13,419 nt of DNA from JAVJPJ01 sp040217295 (GTDB taxonomy: Bacteria > Pseudomonadota > Alphaproteobacteria > Rhodobacterales > Rhodobacteraceae): positions 1-13,419 of the forward strand of contig CAYWTM010000095.1 in NCBI GenBank assembly GCA_964460185.1. Reading direction: 5' to 3'. The position numbers and the translations under genes were made by a program. Each line of letters opens with the position of its first letter. Positions within the stretch are counted from its first letter, which is position 1. Below the pieces are notes generated by a model. It was not told the origin of the DNA and ran no database searches. It saw only the letters and a program-made list of their open reading frames with translations. This document shows positions 1 to 7,500 of the stretch, one piece after another.

Positions 1-1140
1 AGTGTCAATGCGCTGGCTCTGCGGCGGCGCAATTTCATCCGCCCCGCTCAGTTCCCCTACACCTCGGCCACGGGCGAGCTTTATGACGTGGGTGATTTTC
101 ACCGTGTCCTGGACCGCGCCGAAAGCGAGGCCGACATCGCGGGTTTTGCCGCCCGCCGCGAGACATCCGAGGCAAAGGGCAAGCTGCGCGGTCTGGGCAT
201 CTGCTACTACATCGAAAGCATCCTGGGTGCCCCGGATGAGACCGCGACCATCGAGATAACCCAAACGGGCGCGCGGGTCTTCGTCGGCACGCAATCCAAT
301 GGGCAGGGGCACGAAACGGTCTATGCGCAACTGCTGCATGATCAGACAGGCCTGCCGCTTGAGCAGATCGAGATCGTGCAGGGCGACAGTGACCGCATCG
401 CCCATGGGGGTGGCACCGGCGGGTCACGGTCGGTGACGGTTCAGGGAATGGCGATGCGCGAGACGGCGGATCTGCTGATCTCGCAGATCACGGCGTTTCT
501 GGAAAGCGACATGGATCAAAGGGATATGACATTCGACGCCGAAGAGGGGGTGTTCCGTGCGCCGGGCTCGAACGTTGTGATCACCCTGCTCGAAGCCGCG
601 GCCCGCGCCCGGCAGGCCGGAGCCGAGGATCAGGTCAGCGCCACCCGCACCATCACCCTTCCCGGCCGGTCCTACCCCAATGGCTGCCACATCACCGAGG
701 TCGAGATCGACCGCGACACAGGCGCCACCCGCGTGGACCGTTACACCATCGTCGACGATTTCGGCAACCTGATGAACCCCCGCCTGGTCGAAGGCCAGGT
801 GCATGGCGGCGTGGTGCAGGGCATCGGGCAAGCCGTGACCGAACACGTTGTCTATGACAGCGACGGTCAGCTTTTGACCGCGACATTCATGGACTACGGG
901 ATGCCGCGGGCCGACGACATGCCCTTCATCGCCTTTTATACCGAGGCCGTGCCGTCAACGGCCAATCCGCTTGGCATGAAAGGCTGTGGCGAGGCCGGAA
1001 CGGTCGGTTCGATGGCCGCGGTGGCCAATGCCGTGCAAGATGCGCTGTGGCCGCTTGGCGTGAAACAGGTCGATATGCCCTTCACGCCATCGAGGGTCTG
1101 GGCGATGTTGCAAGAGGGGAGCGCTATTGCCGCGGAATAG
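1..1140 (+). CDS. Molybdopterin-binding (large) subunit, xanthine dehydrogenase / CO dehydrogenase CoxL family, 5'-truncated by window edge
   Basis: This is the C-terminal 379 residues of a molybdenum hydroxylase large subunit; the frame is open from base 1, so the N-terminal half lies outside the window. Such subunits bind molybdopterin cytosine dinucleotide and hydroxylate or oxidise a small substrate, passing electrons to Fe-S and FAD subunits. Family marks seen (fragment numbering): LRRRNFI near residue 7, the cofactor-binding GQGHET at 101-106, GGGTGGSRS at 136-144, NLMNPRLVEGQVHGG near 256-269, and KGCGEAG at 328-334, whose Glu331 aligns with the catalytic glutamate of the family. The loop that separates true CO dehydrogenase (AYxCSFR) from relatives (AYRGAGR) is upstream, so the substrate cannot be assigned. 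No medium or small subunit gene follows; a hydrolase gene overlaps its end by 14 nt, suggesting cotranscription. Confidence 0.93.
   Translation, partial: SVNALALRRRNFIRPAQFPYTSATGELYDVGDFHRVLDRAESEADIAGFAARRETSEAKGKLRGLGICYYIESILGAPDETATIEITQTGARVFVGTQSNGQGHETVYAQLLHDQTGLPLEQIEIVQGDSDRIAHGGGTGGSRSVTVQGMAMRETADLLISQITAFLESDMDQRDMTFDAEEGVFRAPGSNVVITLLEAAARARQAGAEDQVSATRTITLPGRSYPNGCHITEVEIDRDTGATRVDRYTIVDDFGNLMNPRLVEGQVHGGVVQGIGQAVTEHVVYDSDGQLLTATFMDYGMPRADDMPFIAFYTEAVPSTANPLGMKGCGEAGTVGSMAAVANAVQDALWPLGVKQVDMPFTPSRVWAMLQEGSAIAAE
1118..1121 (+). promoter_or_regulatory. Ribosome binding site for the TTG-started DUF2235 gene
   Basis: A GGAG core within GAGGGGAG lies inside the 3' end of the upstream gene, 5 nt before TTG 1127. 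No ATG in this frame precedes the conserved LLDGT strand, so this site decides in favour of the TTG start. Confidence 0.6.
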
Positions 1141-2200
1141 GTCCCTCAGGTCCTTTCTCAGGGGCTTCAGGAACAGCCCGACGCGCCTTCCGCAAGTGCG
1201 CAAACCCTACACCCATGTGGTGTTGCTCGATGGCACGATGTCGTCACTGCGGCGCGGCTTTGAAACCAATATCGGCCTGACCTATCGTCTTTTGGCCGAG
1301 CTTCCCGACAGCGCCCGCATGACCCTGTATTACGAGCCAGGAATCCAGTGGCGTGGATGGCGGCGTGCCCACGAGGTGATTGCCGGGATCGGCATCAACC
1401 GCCAGATCAAGCGCGCCTATTTCTTTCTGGCGCGCAATTATCAGCCGGGCGACCGGATCATCCTCATGGGGTTCTCGCGCGGGGCCTATGCCGTGCGGTC
1501 ACTGGCGGGTCTGATCGACACCATGGGCCTGTTGCGGGCGGCGCAGGCCGAACCTGAGGTTCTGGAACGGCTTTACGAGCTTTATCGTTCCGCCCCGGAC
1601 AGTGCTGATGCCAGGGCCGTGAAACTGGCGCGCAGTCACGACCACGTTCAGATCGATTTTCTGGGGGTCTATGACACGGTCCGCGCCCTTGGCGTGCGCT
1701 GGCCGCTGGTCTGGCAGTTGCTTCCGATGCCACACCCGTATCATTCCCATGACCTGGGCCAGACAACGCGGATCGCGCGGCACGCGTTGGCGCTTGACGA
1801 GACCCGCGATGCCTATGCACCGGTCCTTTGGGACACCGCCGATGACCAGGCACAACCCGGGCATGTGCAACAGATGTGGTTTCGCGGCACCCATGGCGAT
1901 GTCGGCGGTCAGATCGAAGGGCAGATGACCACGCGGCCCCTGTCGAACATTCCACTGGTCTGGATGCTGGAAGAGGCCGCGGCCGAAGGGCTGCCGCTGC
2001 CGCAATTCTGGCGCCAGCGTTTCTTGACGGACGCAAACGCGCCATCGATCGGAACCACCCGTGGTTTTGGCAAACTGTTCGTGAAACGCCACCGCCGCAA
2101 GGTGGGTCTGGATCCTTCGGAACGCCTGCATCCGACGGCACGGCACAGTGCCGCGAACCGGGGCATCGTTCTGCCTGCCCCGGGCGCGCACCCCGCCTGA
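1127..2200 (+). CDS. DUF2235 alpha/beta-hydrolase (Tle1-like serine hydrolase family)
   Basis: A 357-residue protein matching the DUF2235 family, an alpha/beta-hydrolase fold group that includes phospholipase effectors such as Tle1. Seen: an N-terminal strand HVVLLDGT at 30-37, the nucleophile elbow GFSRGA at 115-120 with Ser117, VYDTV with Asp173, and WFRGTHGDVGG at 251-261 with His256. Together these form the expected Ser-Asp-His triad. There is no signal peptide and no transmembrane segment, so a cytoplasmic location is likely. It starts at TTG 1127 with a good Shine-Dalgarno and overlaps the molybdopterin subunit gene by 14 nt. No VgrG, PAAR, immunity or other type VI secretion gene is in view, so an effector role is not supported. 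The substrate is unknown; lipase or esterase activity is the family-based guess. GTG 1196 is an alternative start but would cut 23 residues. Confidence 0.85.
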   Translation: MPRNRSLRSFLRGFRNSPTRLPQVRKPYTHVVLLDGTMSSLRRGFETNIGLTYRLLAELPDSARMTLYYEPGIQWRGWRRAHEVIAGIGINRQIKRAYFFLARNYQPGDRIILMGFSRGAYAVRSLAGLIDTMGLLRAAQAEPEVLERLYELYRSAPDSADARAVKLARSHDHVQIDFLGVYDTVRALGVRWPLVWQLLPMPHPYHSHDLGQTTRIARHALALDETRDAYAPVLWDTADDQAQPGHVQQMWFRGTHGDVGGQIEGQMTTRPLSNIPLVWMLEEAAAEGLPLPQFWRQRFLTDANAPSIGTTRGFGKLFVKRHRRKVGLDPSERLHPTARHSAANRGIVLPAPGAHPA

Positions 2201-2210
2201 GCCTCAGGCG
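2194..2210. terminator. Palindrome across two convergent stop codons, possible bidirectional terminator
   Basis: A 7-bp perfect stem (CGCCTGA / TCAGGCG) with a 3-nt loop spans the stop of the DUF2235 gene and the stop of truA, which are only 3 nt apart. It has no T-tract on either side, so a role in ending both transcripts is inference. Confidence 0.4.
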
Positions 2211-2971
2211 AACACGTCCTCGGGGTATCCGACACCGGTCAGATACAGACCGTCCGGCGGCGCGACAGGCCCACAGGCCGCACGATCCACTGCCTTCAAG
2301 GCCGCGTCCACGTCTTGCGGCGCCCACGCCCCTGCCCCCACACGTTCCAGCGTGCCCACGATCGACCGGACCTGGTTGTGCAGGAACGACCGGGCGCGCA
2401 GGTGAAACCGGAACTCCGTGCCGTGAGCGTAGGCCACGGTTTCAACCTCCACCTCATCCAGCGATTTCACCGGGCTTTTCGCCTGGCAGATCGAGGCGCG
2501 GAAGGTCGTGAAATCGTGCTTGCCGATCAGGTATCGCGCGCCTGCCGCCATGGCCGACCCGTCCAGGTCGCCGCGCACAAGCCAAGCCTTGCCCGCGTCA
2601 TGGACCAGCGGCGCGCGCCGACATATCAGCCGGTAGGTGTACCGACGCTCGATCGCGGAAAATCGCGCATGCCAGTCATCCGCCACGCGCGCGCACCCCA
2701 CCACCGCCACCGGCAGCGGCTTGAGGTGCCAGTTCACGGCCTCGGACAGCCGGAACGGGTCCCAATCCCTTGCCATGTCGCAATGCGCCACCTGCCCGGT
2801 GGCATGCACGCCCGCATCCGTACGCCCTGCGGCGGCAATAGACGGCACATCCTTTTCCAGTTGCGCCAGCGCCGTCTCGACCGCACCCTGCACAGACGGC
2901 TGGTCGGCCTGACGCTGCCACCCGGCGAAAGGTGCACCGTGATATTCTATCTTCAGGGCGTAGCGTGGCAT
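2204..2971 (-). CDS. truA: tRNA pseudouridine(38-40) synthase TruA
   Basis: A 255-residue cytoplasmic enzyme that isomerises uridine to pseudouridine at positions 38-40 of the tRNA anticodon arm. Family marks seen: the N-terminal strand YALKIEYHG followed by GWQRQ near 17-21, the catalytic motif AGRTDAGVHA at 48-57 with nucleophile Asp52, RYTYRL near 109-114, RSFLHNQVRS in the C-terminal half (the RNA-binding/catalytic segment of the family), and a closing PPDGLYLTGV. Length is normal for the family. The ATG start at 2971 fits the usual first residues. It is a single gene on the minus strand, convergent with the DUF2235 gene and divergent from ycjX. The 104-nt divergent gap to ycjX shows no convincing promoter by eye. 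Confidence 0.96.
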   Translation of the reverse strand: MPRYALKIEYHGAPFAGWQRQADQPSVQGAVETALAQLEKDVPSIAAAGRTDAGVHATGQVAHCDMARDWDPFRLSEAVNWHLKPLPVAVVGCARVADDWHARFSAIERRYTYRLICRRAPLVHDAGKAWLVRGDLDGSAMAAGARYLIGKHDFTTFRASICQAKSPVKSLDEVEVETVAYAHGTEFRFHLRARSFLHNQVRSIVGTLERVGAGAWAPQDVDAALKAVDRAACGPVAPPDGLYLTGVGYPEDVFA

Positions 2972-3061
2972 GCCTTGCGCGTAGCGCAGAGCGCACCGCC
3001 GCGCAATCGCCCCCCTCGAAAAACGTCGCCCGGATGATTACTGTTCTTGGTGAGACATCGG

Positions 3062-3067
3062 AAGGGA
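3062..3067 (+). promoter_or_regulatory. Ribosome binding site favouring a TTG start for ycjX
   Basis: AAGGGA lies 8 nt before TTG 3076. The alternative ATG at 3034 in the same frame has no purine-rich site in front of it, so this site tips the choice to TTG. Confidence 0.45.
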
Positions 3068-3075
3068 CCCCGGTT

Positions 3076-4485
3076 TTGGTCATAGGTACGATCGCGGACA
3101 CGATAGGCCGCAGCATCGAAGGGGTTACCCAAGGCGTGTCCGAGGTCTTTTTCGACCCTGTGATCCGCATTGGCGTCACCGGCCTCAGCCGTGCGGGCAA
3201 GACCGTGTTCATCACCTCGCTCGTGGCCAACCTGATGGATCGTGGCCGGATGCCCGGACTTGAGGCCGCGCGGTCCGGCCGGATCGAGGCGGCCTATCTG
3301 CAGCCGCAGCCCGATGACACGGTGCCGCGTTTCGATTTCGAAAACCACCTCGCGGCGCTGACCGGGCCAAAACCGCACTGGCCGGGCTCCACCCGGTCGA
3401 TCTCCGAACTGCGGTTGTCGCTGCGGGTGCGGCCCAGGGGCCTGCTGTCGGGGCTGACCGGACCGCGAACGATCCATCTGGATATTGTCGATTATCCGGG
3501 CGAATGGCTGCTGGACCTGGCGCTGCTGGAACAGCCTTTCGATGACTGGTCGACACTGGCGCTGGCGGCGGCCGAAACCCGGCCCGAGGCGGACGCCTAT
3601 CTTGCACGGCTGAAAACCCTGACGCCCGCGGACAAGCTGGACGAGGCCACGGCCACGGCCCTCGCGCGGGACTGGACGGCGTATCTGAACGCAGCCCGCG
3701 CGGCCGGATATTCCGATTGCACGCCGGGCCGGTTCATGTTGCCGGGGGATCTTGAGGGCAGCCCGGCCCTGACCTTTGCCCCCCTGCCGCCGGGCGACAC
3801 CCCTCGCGGATCGCTCGCACGCGAATTCGCCCGGCGCTACGAGGCCTACAAGGCGCAGGTCGTCAAACCGTTCTTCCGCTCTCATTTCGCGCGTATCGAC
3901 AGGCAGGTCGTGCTGGTCGACGCCCTCGGGGCGATCCATTCGGGTCCCCGCGCGCTGGAGGATCTGCGGAAGGCGCTGAGCGGTATTCTGGGCGCGTTTC
4001 GCCCTGGCCGGAACGCCTTTCTCAGCTCGATCCTGGGCAAACGGGTGGACCGCATCCTGTTTGCCGCCACCAAGGCCGATCACCTGCATCACAGCCAGCA
4101 TGACCGCCTGGCCCGGATCATGGAGGCCCTGGTGTCCGATGCACGTCGGCGGGCGGATTTCGCAGGTGCCGCCACGCAAGCCATGGCCATCGCCGCCCTG
4201 CGCGCAACGGTCGAGGAAACCCGAACCATCCAGGGCCATGAAACCAACCTGGTCCGGGGCCTTTTGCTGGACACCGGCAAGGAAGCTGCCCTTCATCCCG
4301 GCGATCTGCCTGCTGACCCAAGCGCACTGCTGGCCCCGGCCCGGTCCGGGGCAGACAACTGGCTCGATGGTGATTTCGGCGTGATGCATTTCGCGCCGGC
4401 GCCCCTGAGCCTTCGGGCGGGGGACGGGCCACCTCATATCCGGCTGGACCGCGCCCTGGAATTCCTGATCGGGGACAAGTTATGA
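3076..4485 (+). CDS. ycjX: YcjX-family P-loop GTPase
   Basis: A 469-residue protein of the YcjX family (E. coli YcjX is about the same length), a stress-linked nucleotide-binding protein whose solved homologue is a GTPase. Seen, counting from TTG 3076: Walker A GLSRAGKT at 36-43, the switch-like DIVDYPGEWLLDL, a FMLPGDLEG segment, RQVVLVDALG, the base-specificity motif ATKADH (G4-like), and the family's closing DRALEFLIGDKL. No membrane segment is present; the downstream partner is a membrane protein. The start was chosen at TTG 3076 because AAGGGA sits 8 nt upstream and the length matches the family; ATG 3034 would add 14 residues with no binding site. The stop overlaps the next ATG as ATGA, so translation of the two genes is probably coupled. 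In enterobacteria this gene is part of the PspF regulon; no psp gene is visible here. Confidence 0.92.
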   Translation: MVIGTIADTIGRSIEGVTQGVSEVFFDPVIRIGVTGLSRAGKTVFITSLVANLMDRGRMPGLEAARSGRIEAAYLQPQPDDTVPRFDFENHLAALTGPKPHWPGSTRSISELRLSLRVRPRGLLSGLTGPRTIHLDIVDYPGEWLLDLALLEQPFDDWSTLALAAAETRPEADAYLARLKTLTPADKLDEATATALARDWTAYLNAARAAGYSDCTPGRFMLPGDLEGSPALTFAPLPPGDTPRGSLAREFARRYEAYKAQVVKPFFRSHFARIDRQVVLVDALGAIHSGPRALEDLRKALSGILGAFRPGRNAFLSSILGKRVDRILFAATKADHLHHSQHDRLARIMEALVSDARRRADFAGAATQAMAIAALRATVEETRTIQGHETNLVRGLLLDTGKEAALHPGDLPADPSALLAPARSGADNWLDGDFGVMHFAPAPLSLRAGDGPPHIRLDRALEFLIGDKL

Positions 4486-5507
4486 CCGACACACCCGATA
4501 CCCCCCGCCGCGGGCCCGTCCTGATCGAACTGGACGCAGCCGAGACATACAACCCCGCCGATGCGCCGCCGGTGCCCGACCTGACGCCCATGGCGCCCGA
4601 AGGCCGCGCGATGCAGGTGGTGGCGACCCTGGCCGCACGCAGGCCCAACCGGTTGTCGCGGCTGTTCTGGACCGCGCTGGTGGCCCTGATCTCGTTCGCG
4701 GCCTCGATCGCGGCGTGGAATTTCGTGACGGGCCTGCTGGCCGCGAACCCGATCCTTGGCTGGACGGCGGCGGGGCTGGTGGGGATCGTGCTGATCACGC
4801 TTTTGCTGATCGCCCTGCGCGAGGCGGCGGCGTTTTCGCGCCTCGGTCGGCTGGATGACCTGCGCCGGCAGGCCGAAAGCGCGCTGTCGGGCCAGGACCT
4901 GGCCGCGGCGCGGGGCGTGGCGGCCCGACTGGACACGTTGTATCGCGCGCGGCCGGAACTGAACCTTGGCCGGGCCGAATTGCAAAGACACCGCGACGAG
5001 GTGTTCGACGCCGAAAGCCTGCTGGCTCTGGCCGAGAAAGAGCTGCTTGCCCCGCTTGATGCCGCCGCCGCGCTGGAGGTGGAGGCCGCTGCCCGGCAGG
5101 TCGCCACCGTCACCGCGCTGGTGCCTCTGGCGCTGGCAGATGTTGTCGCGGCGCTCACGTCCAACCTGCGGATGATACGGCGCATCGCCGAGATTTATGG
5201 CGGCCGGTCGGGCACCCTTGGCGCGTGGCGGCTGACGCGCGCTGTCCTGACCCATCTGGTGGCCACGGGGGCTGTTGCCATCGGTGATGACCTGATCGGA
5301 TCAGCGCTTGGCGGTTCTGTCCTGTCGCGGATTTCGCGCCGCTTCGGCGAAGGCGTCGTGAACGGCGCGCTGACCGCGCGCGTGGGTGTGGCCGCGATGG
5401 AGGTTTGCCGCCCCCTGCCCTTTGGCAAGGGCCGCCGCCCCAGTGTAACCGCGTTGATCCGGCGGGCGTTGACGGGATTGTTTGGTCAGGAAAAACGAGA
5501 TGCATGA
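4482..5507 (+). CDS. ycjF: YcjF/TIGR01620-family inner membrane protein (DUF697)
   Basis: A 341-residue membrane protein, the usual partner of YcjX. It has an acidic, proline-rich cytoplasmic N-terminus (about 1-50), two hydrophobic helices at about 62-86 and 91-112, and a soluble region (about 115-185) rich in Arg, Glu and Ala, probably helical. A C-terminal DUF697 domain follows, with MIRRIAEIYGGR and a glycine/alanine-rich segment around GAVAIGDDLIG. The ATG overlaps the ycjX stop (ATGA at 4482-4485). Function is not established in any organism to my knowledge; membrane-stress involvement is inferred from the enterobacterial psp link. Length is close to E. coli YcjF. It ends 8 nt inside the next gene, continuing the operon. 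Confidence 0.88.
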   Translation: MTDTPDTPRRGPVLIELDAAETYNPADAPPVPDLTPMAPEGRAMQVVATLAARRPNRLSRLFWTALVALISFAASIAAWNFVTGLLAANPILGWTAAGLVGIVLITLLLIALREAAAFSRLGRLDDLRRQAESALSGQDLAAARGVAARLDTLYRARPELNLGRAELQRHRDEVFDAESLLALAEKELLAPLDAAAALEVEAAARQVATVTALVPLALADVVAALTSNLRMIRRIAEIYGGRSGTLGAWRLTRAVLTHLVATGAVAIGDDLIGSALGGSVLSRISRRFGEGVVNGALTARVGVAAMEVCRPLPFGKGRRPSVTALIRRALTGLFGQEKRDA

Positions 5508-6240
5508 TCCCTTCGCCCACCACCCCGGACTGCGTGACAAGATCAAGCCCCATGATCAGTCGGTGTTTCGCGAGTTCACGCTGGACCGGTTGCAGGGTCT
5601 GATGGACGATCACGGGCTTCCCGGTGGATGGTGGTATGACGACGCCACCCGGGAAGCCACGCGCCATAGCACGCTCGCGGGTCGCCGCGACGATGATATC
5701 TGGGTCTTTGCCTATGGCTCCTTGATGTGGGATCCGGCACTGGATTTCGCCGAGGTACGGCGCGCCCATGCGCCTGATCACGAGCGGCAATTCATCTTGC
5801 GTGACATCTATGGCGGGCGCGGCACCCCCGAGGCGCCCGGCCTGATGGCGGCGCTGGACCACGGTGCGGGTTGCGCAGGTCTGGCATTTCGCATCGAGGC
5901 CGCGAAGGTGGAACGCGAGACCGAGATCTTGTGGTGGCGCGAGATGGTCGCACCCTGCTACCACGCCCGTTTCATCCCGCTGAACATCGCCGGCGGGCAG
6001 ATCGAGGCGCTGGCCTTCATCGCCGATCACGATGCAGACATGATCGACGCGAGCCTGACACGGCCCCAACAGATTGAATACCTGACCACCGGAAAGGGGT
6101 TTCTGGGCACGAGTTTCGACTATCTTCTCAACGTGGTCGAGCATCTGCACCAACTCGATATCCCCGACCCCGATCTGGAGAACCTGCTGGAAGCCGCGCG
6201 CGCGGCCATGCCATCCGAAACGTCGCCAAAGGACGCCTGA
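5500..6240 (+). CDS. chaC: ChaC-type gamma-glutamylcyclotransferase
   Basis: A 246-residue cytosolic enzyme of the ChaC family, which cleaves glutathione to 5-oxoproline and Cys-Gly. Seen: the substrate-binding motif YGSLMW at 72-77; GGRGTPEAPGLMAALD at 105-120, matching the ChaC-specific segment; LAFRIEA; and ETEILWWREM at 140-149, where Glu148 aligns with the catalytic glutamate. It closes with GFLGTSFDYLLN, as in E. coli ChaC. An N-terminal arm of about 65 residues precedes the core. ATG 5500 was chosen over the in-frame TTG 5482 because CAGGA lies about 8 nt before it; it overlaps the ycjF stop by 8 nt. The operon link to ycjXF suggests glutathione turnover is co-regulated with an envelope-stress module, but this is inference. 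The original ChaC name came from a calcium/proton antiporter locus, which is absent here. Confidence 0.9.
   Translation: MHDPFAHHPGLRDKIKPHDQSVFREFTLDRLQGLMDDHGLPGGWWYDDATREATRHSTLAGRRDDDIWVFAYGSLMWDPALDFAEVRRAHAPDHERQFILRDIYGGRGTPEAPGLMAALDHGAGCAGLAFRIEAAKVERETEILWWREMVAPCYHARFIPLNIAGGQIEALAFIADHDADMIDASLTRPQQIEYLTTGKGFLGTSFDYLLNVVEHLHQLDIPDPDLENLLEAARAAMPSETSPKDA
6228..6233 (+). promoter_or_regulatory. Ribosome binding site for the broken gene after chaC
   Basis: AAAGGA inside the end of chaC lies 8 nt before ATG 6242. It shows that a translated gene does, or once did, begin there. Confidence 0.5.
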
Positions 6241-6241
6241 C

Positions 6242-6492
6242 ATGGAATCTCTCATCGCTGATCTGCGCACCATGGTCCGCGCCCGCGGCCTCGTCAGCTG
6301 GAAACCGGTGATGCCAGCCTGACCCTCGTCAGGGCCGAGGGTGACCGCAACATCCGCGCCATCGCAAGCTTTGCGGGCCGCAGCCGCATCCCGGTGCGCC
6401 GCCTGACGCTTGGCGAACACGACGCCGAGGCGCTGGCAAAGGATCGGTCGTCATCAGCAGGGTCTGGGATTTTCGGAACGCCTGAGACGTGA
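6242..6492 (+). pseudogene. Frameshifted remnant of a small unrecognised gene
   Basis: ATG 6242 follows the chaC stop by 1 nt and has a good Shine-Dalgarno, but the frame stops after 26 codons (TGA 6320-6322). The first 18 residues (MESLIADLRTMVRARGLV) look like a genuine helical N-terminus. Adding one base near 6296-6298 joins them to the +1 reading frame, which continues LETGDASLTLVRAEGDR and then SFAGRSRIPVRRLTLGEHD, and stays open to TGA 6490. The joined product would be about 80 residues. I do not recognise the family. The tail after about 6450 looks low in information, so a second lesion is possible. It may be a true pseudogene or a sequencing/assembly error; raw reads would decide. This explains the otherwise gene-free 283 nt before the transporter. 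Confidence 0.45.
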
Positions 6493-6523
6493 CATTCGCC
6501 CGTCCATCTGCAAAGTGGCTGGC

Positions 6524-7444
6524 ATGACTGTACCCAATCTGGATCGCCCGCTTCTCGGTATCGTTTTGATGCTGGGCTTTTGCGCGGTCATTCCCTTCTC
6601 TGACGCGTTGGCCAAGCTGCTGGGCGAGGATTTTCCGCTGTTGCAGCTGATCCTGGTCCGGTTCGTGGCGCAGGCGGGTCTCTTGTTGCCCTTCGCGATC
6701 ATGAAGGGGGCCTCGCTGTTCCCCAATGCGCGGGTGGTGCGGCTGTCGGTTGTGCGAACGCTTCTCCAGATCGTGGGCATCGGCATGATGTTCAGCGCCT
6801 TGCGGTTTCTGCCGCTTGCCGATGCGGTGGCGATTGCCTTCGTGATGCCGTTCATCATGCTCATCTTGGGCAAGTACATCCTGGATGAAGAGGTCGGCCC
6901 ACGCCGCTTGGCGGCGTGCGTGGTCGGTTTCATGGGCACGCTGATGGTGGTCCAGCCGAGTTTTGCAGCCGTGGGATGGCCGGCATTGCTGCCGTTGGGT
7001 GTCGCGCTGGTTTTCGCCTTTTTCATGCTGGTGACGCGCCAGATCGCGAAAGAGATCGACCCGGTCGCGTTGCAGGGCGTGACCGGATTGATCGGGCTGC
7101 CGGTGCTTGTGCCCCTGCTGTTCCTGCCCGCCATCGGGGGCACGCCGCCGCTGAACGGCTGGATCGCCCCGGTCGGAGGCGAGGTCATGTTGTTGATCCT
7201 TCTGGGTGTCTCGGGGTCGATCGGGCATCTGCTGATGACCTGGTCGTTGCGCTTTGCGCCATCGGCGACGCTGGCGCCCATGCAATATCTTGAAATTCCC
7301 TTTGCCACGGCGGTCGGCTGGCTGTTCTTCCGCGATTTTCCCAACGGCCTTGCGCTCATGGGGATCTGCGTGACCATCGCGGCGGGCCTGTACATCGTAT
7401 TGCGCGAACGCGCCTTGACCCGCGTGGCGCCGCCCGAGGTTTAG
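6524..7444 (+). CDS. DMT-superfamily transporter (two EamA domains)
   Basis: A 306-residue integral inner-membrane protein made almost entirely of hydrophobic helices, consistent with the ten-helix, two-repeat EamA architecture (repeat 1 about residues 10-142, repeat 2 about 155-290). Seen in repeat 1: FSDALAKLLG after helix 1, then RFLPLADAVAIAFVMPF (the conserved helix 3-4 region of the family) and GKYILDEEVGPRR. Repeat 2 has LRFAPSATLAPMQYLEIPFA and a closing IAAGLYIVLRERAL. These proteins export metabolites or take up small polar solutes; the substrate cannot be read from sequence. ATG 6524 was chosen because it directly precedes the first membrane helix; upstream in-frame sequence back to 6410 belongs to the broken gene region. 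GTG 6515 is a possible alternative. No strong Shine-Dalgarno or terminator is visible. Confidence 0.9.
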   Translation: MTVPNLDRPLLGIVLMLGFCAVIPFSDALAKLLGEDFPLLQLILVRFVAQAGLLLPFAIMKGASLFPNARVVRLSVVRTLLQIVGIGMMFSALRFLPLADAVAIAFVMPFIMLILGKYILDEEVGPRRLAACVVGFMGTLMVVQPSFAAVGWPALLPLGVALVFAFFMLVTRQIAKEIDPVALQGVTGLIGLPVLVPLLFLPAIGGTPPLNGWIAPVGGEVMLLILLGVSGSIGHLLMTWSLRFAPSATLAPMQYLEIPFATAVGWLFFRDFPNGLALMGICVTIAAGLYIVLRERALTRVAPPEV

Positions 7445-7464
7445 AAACGCGCAAGCTTGGGTGG

Positions 7465-7493
7465 TTGTCGCCCCCGCCGAAGCGCAGTATAGA
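7465..7493 (+). promoter_or_regulatory. Sigma-70-type promoter for ileS
   Basis: TTGTCG (7465-7470) and TATAGA (7488-7493) are separated by exactly 17 nt, each matching 4 of 6 consensus bases. The predicted start near 7500-7501 coincides with ATG 7501. It lies in the gap after the transporter gene and points to ileS. Confidence 0.55.
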
Positions 7494-7500
7494 CCGCGCC

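Noticed and set aside
1127..2200. Type VI secretion effector assignment for the DUF2235 protein
   Set aside because: No VgrG, PAAR, Hcp, adaptor or immunity gene is visible; family membership alone is not enough.
2315..3037. A 240-codon plus-strand frame opposite truA
   Set aside because: Antisense to truA, His/Arg/Pro-rich, no recognisable fold.
2972..3075. Shared divergent promoter region between truA and ycjX
   Set aside because: No pair of hexamers with acceptable spacing could be defended on either strand, so none is annotated.
2953..4437. A 494-codon open frame on the minus strand across ycjX
   Set aside because: Arg/Gln/Gly-rich translation without motifs, antisense to a clear P-loop GTPase gene; a GC-driven shadow.
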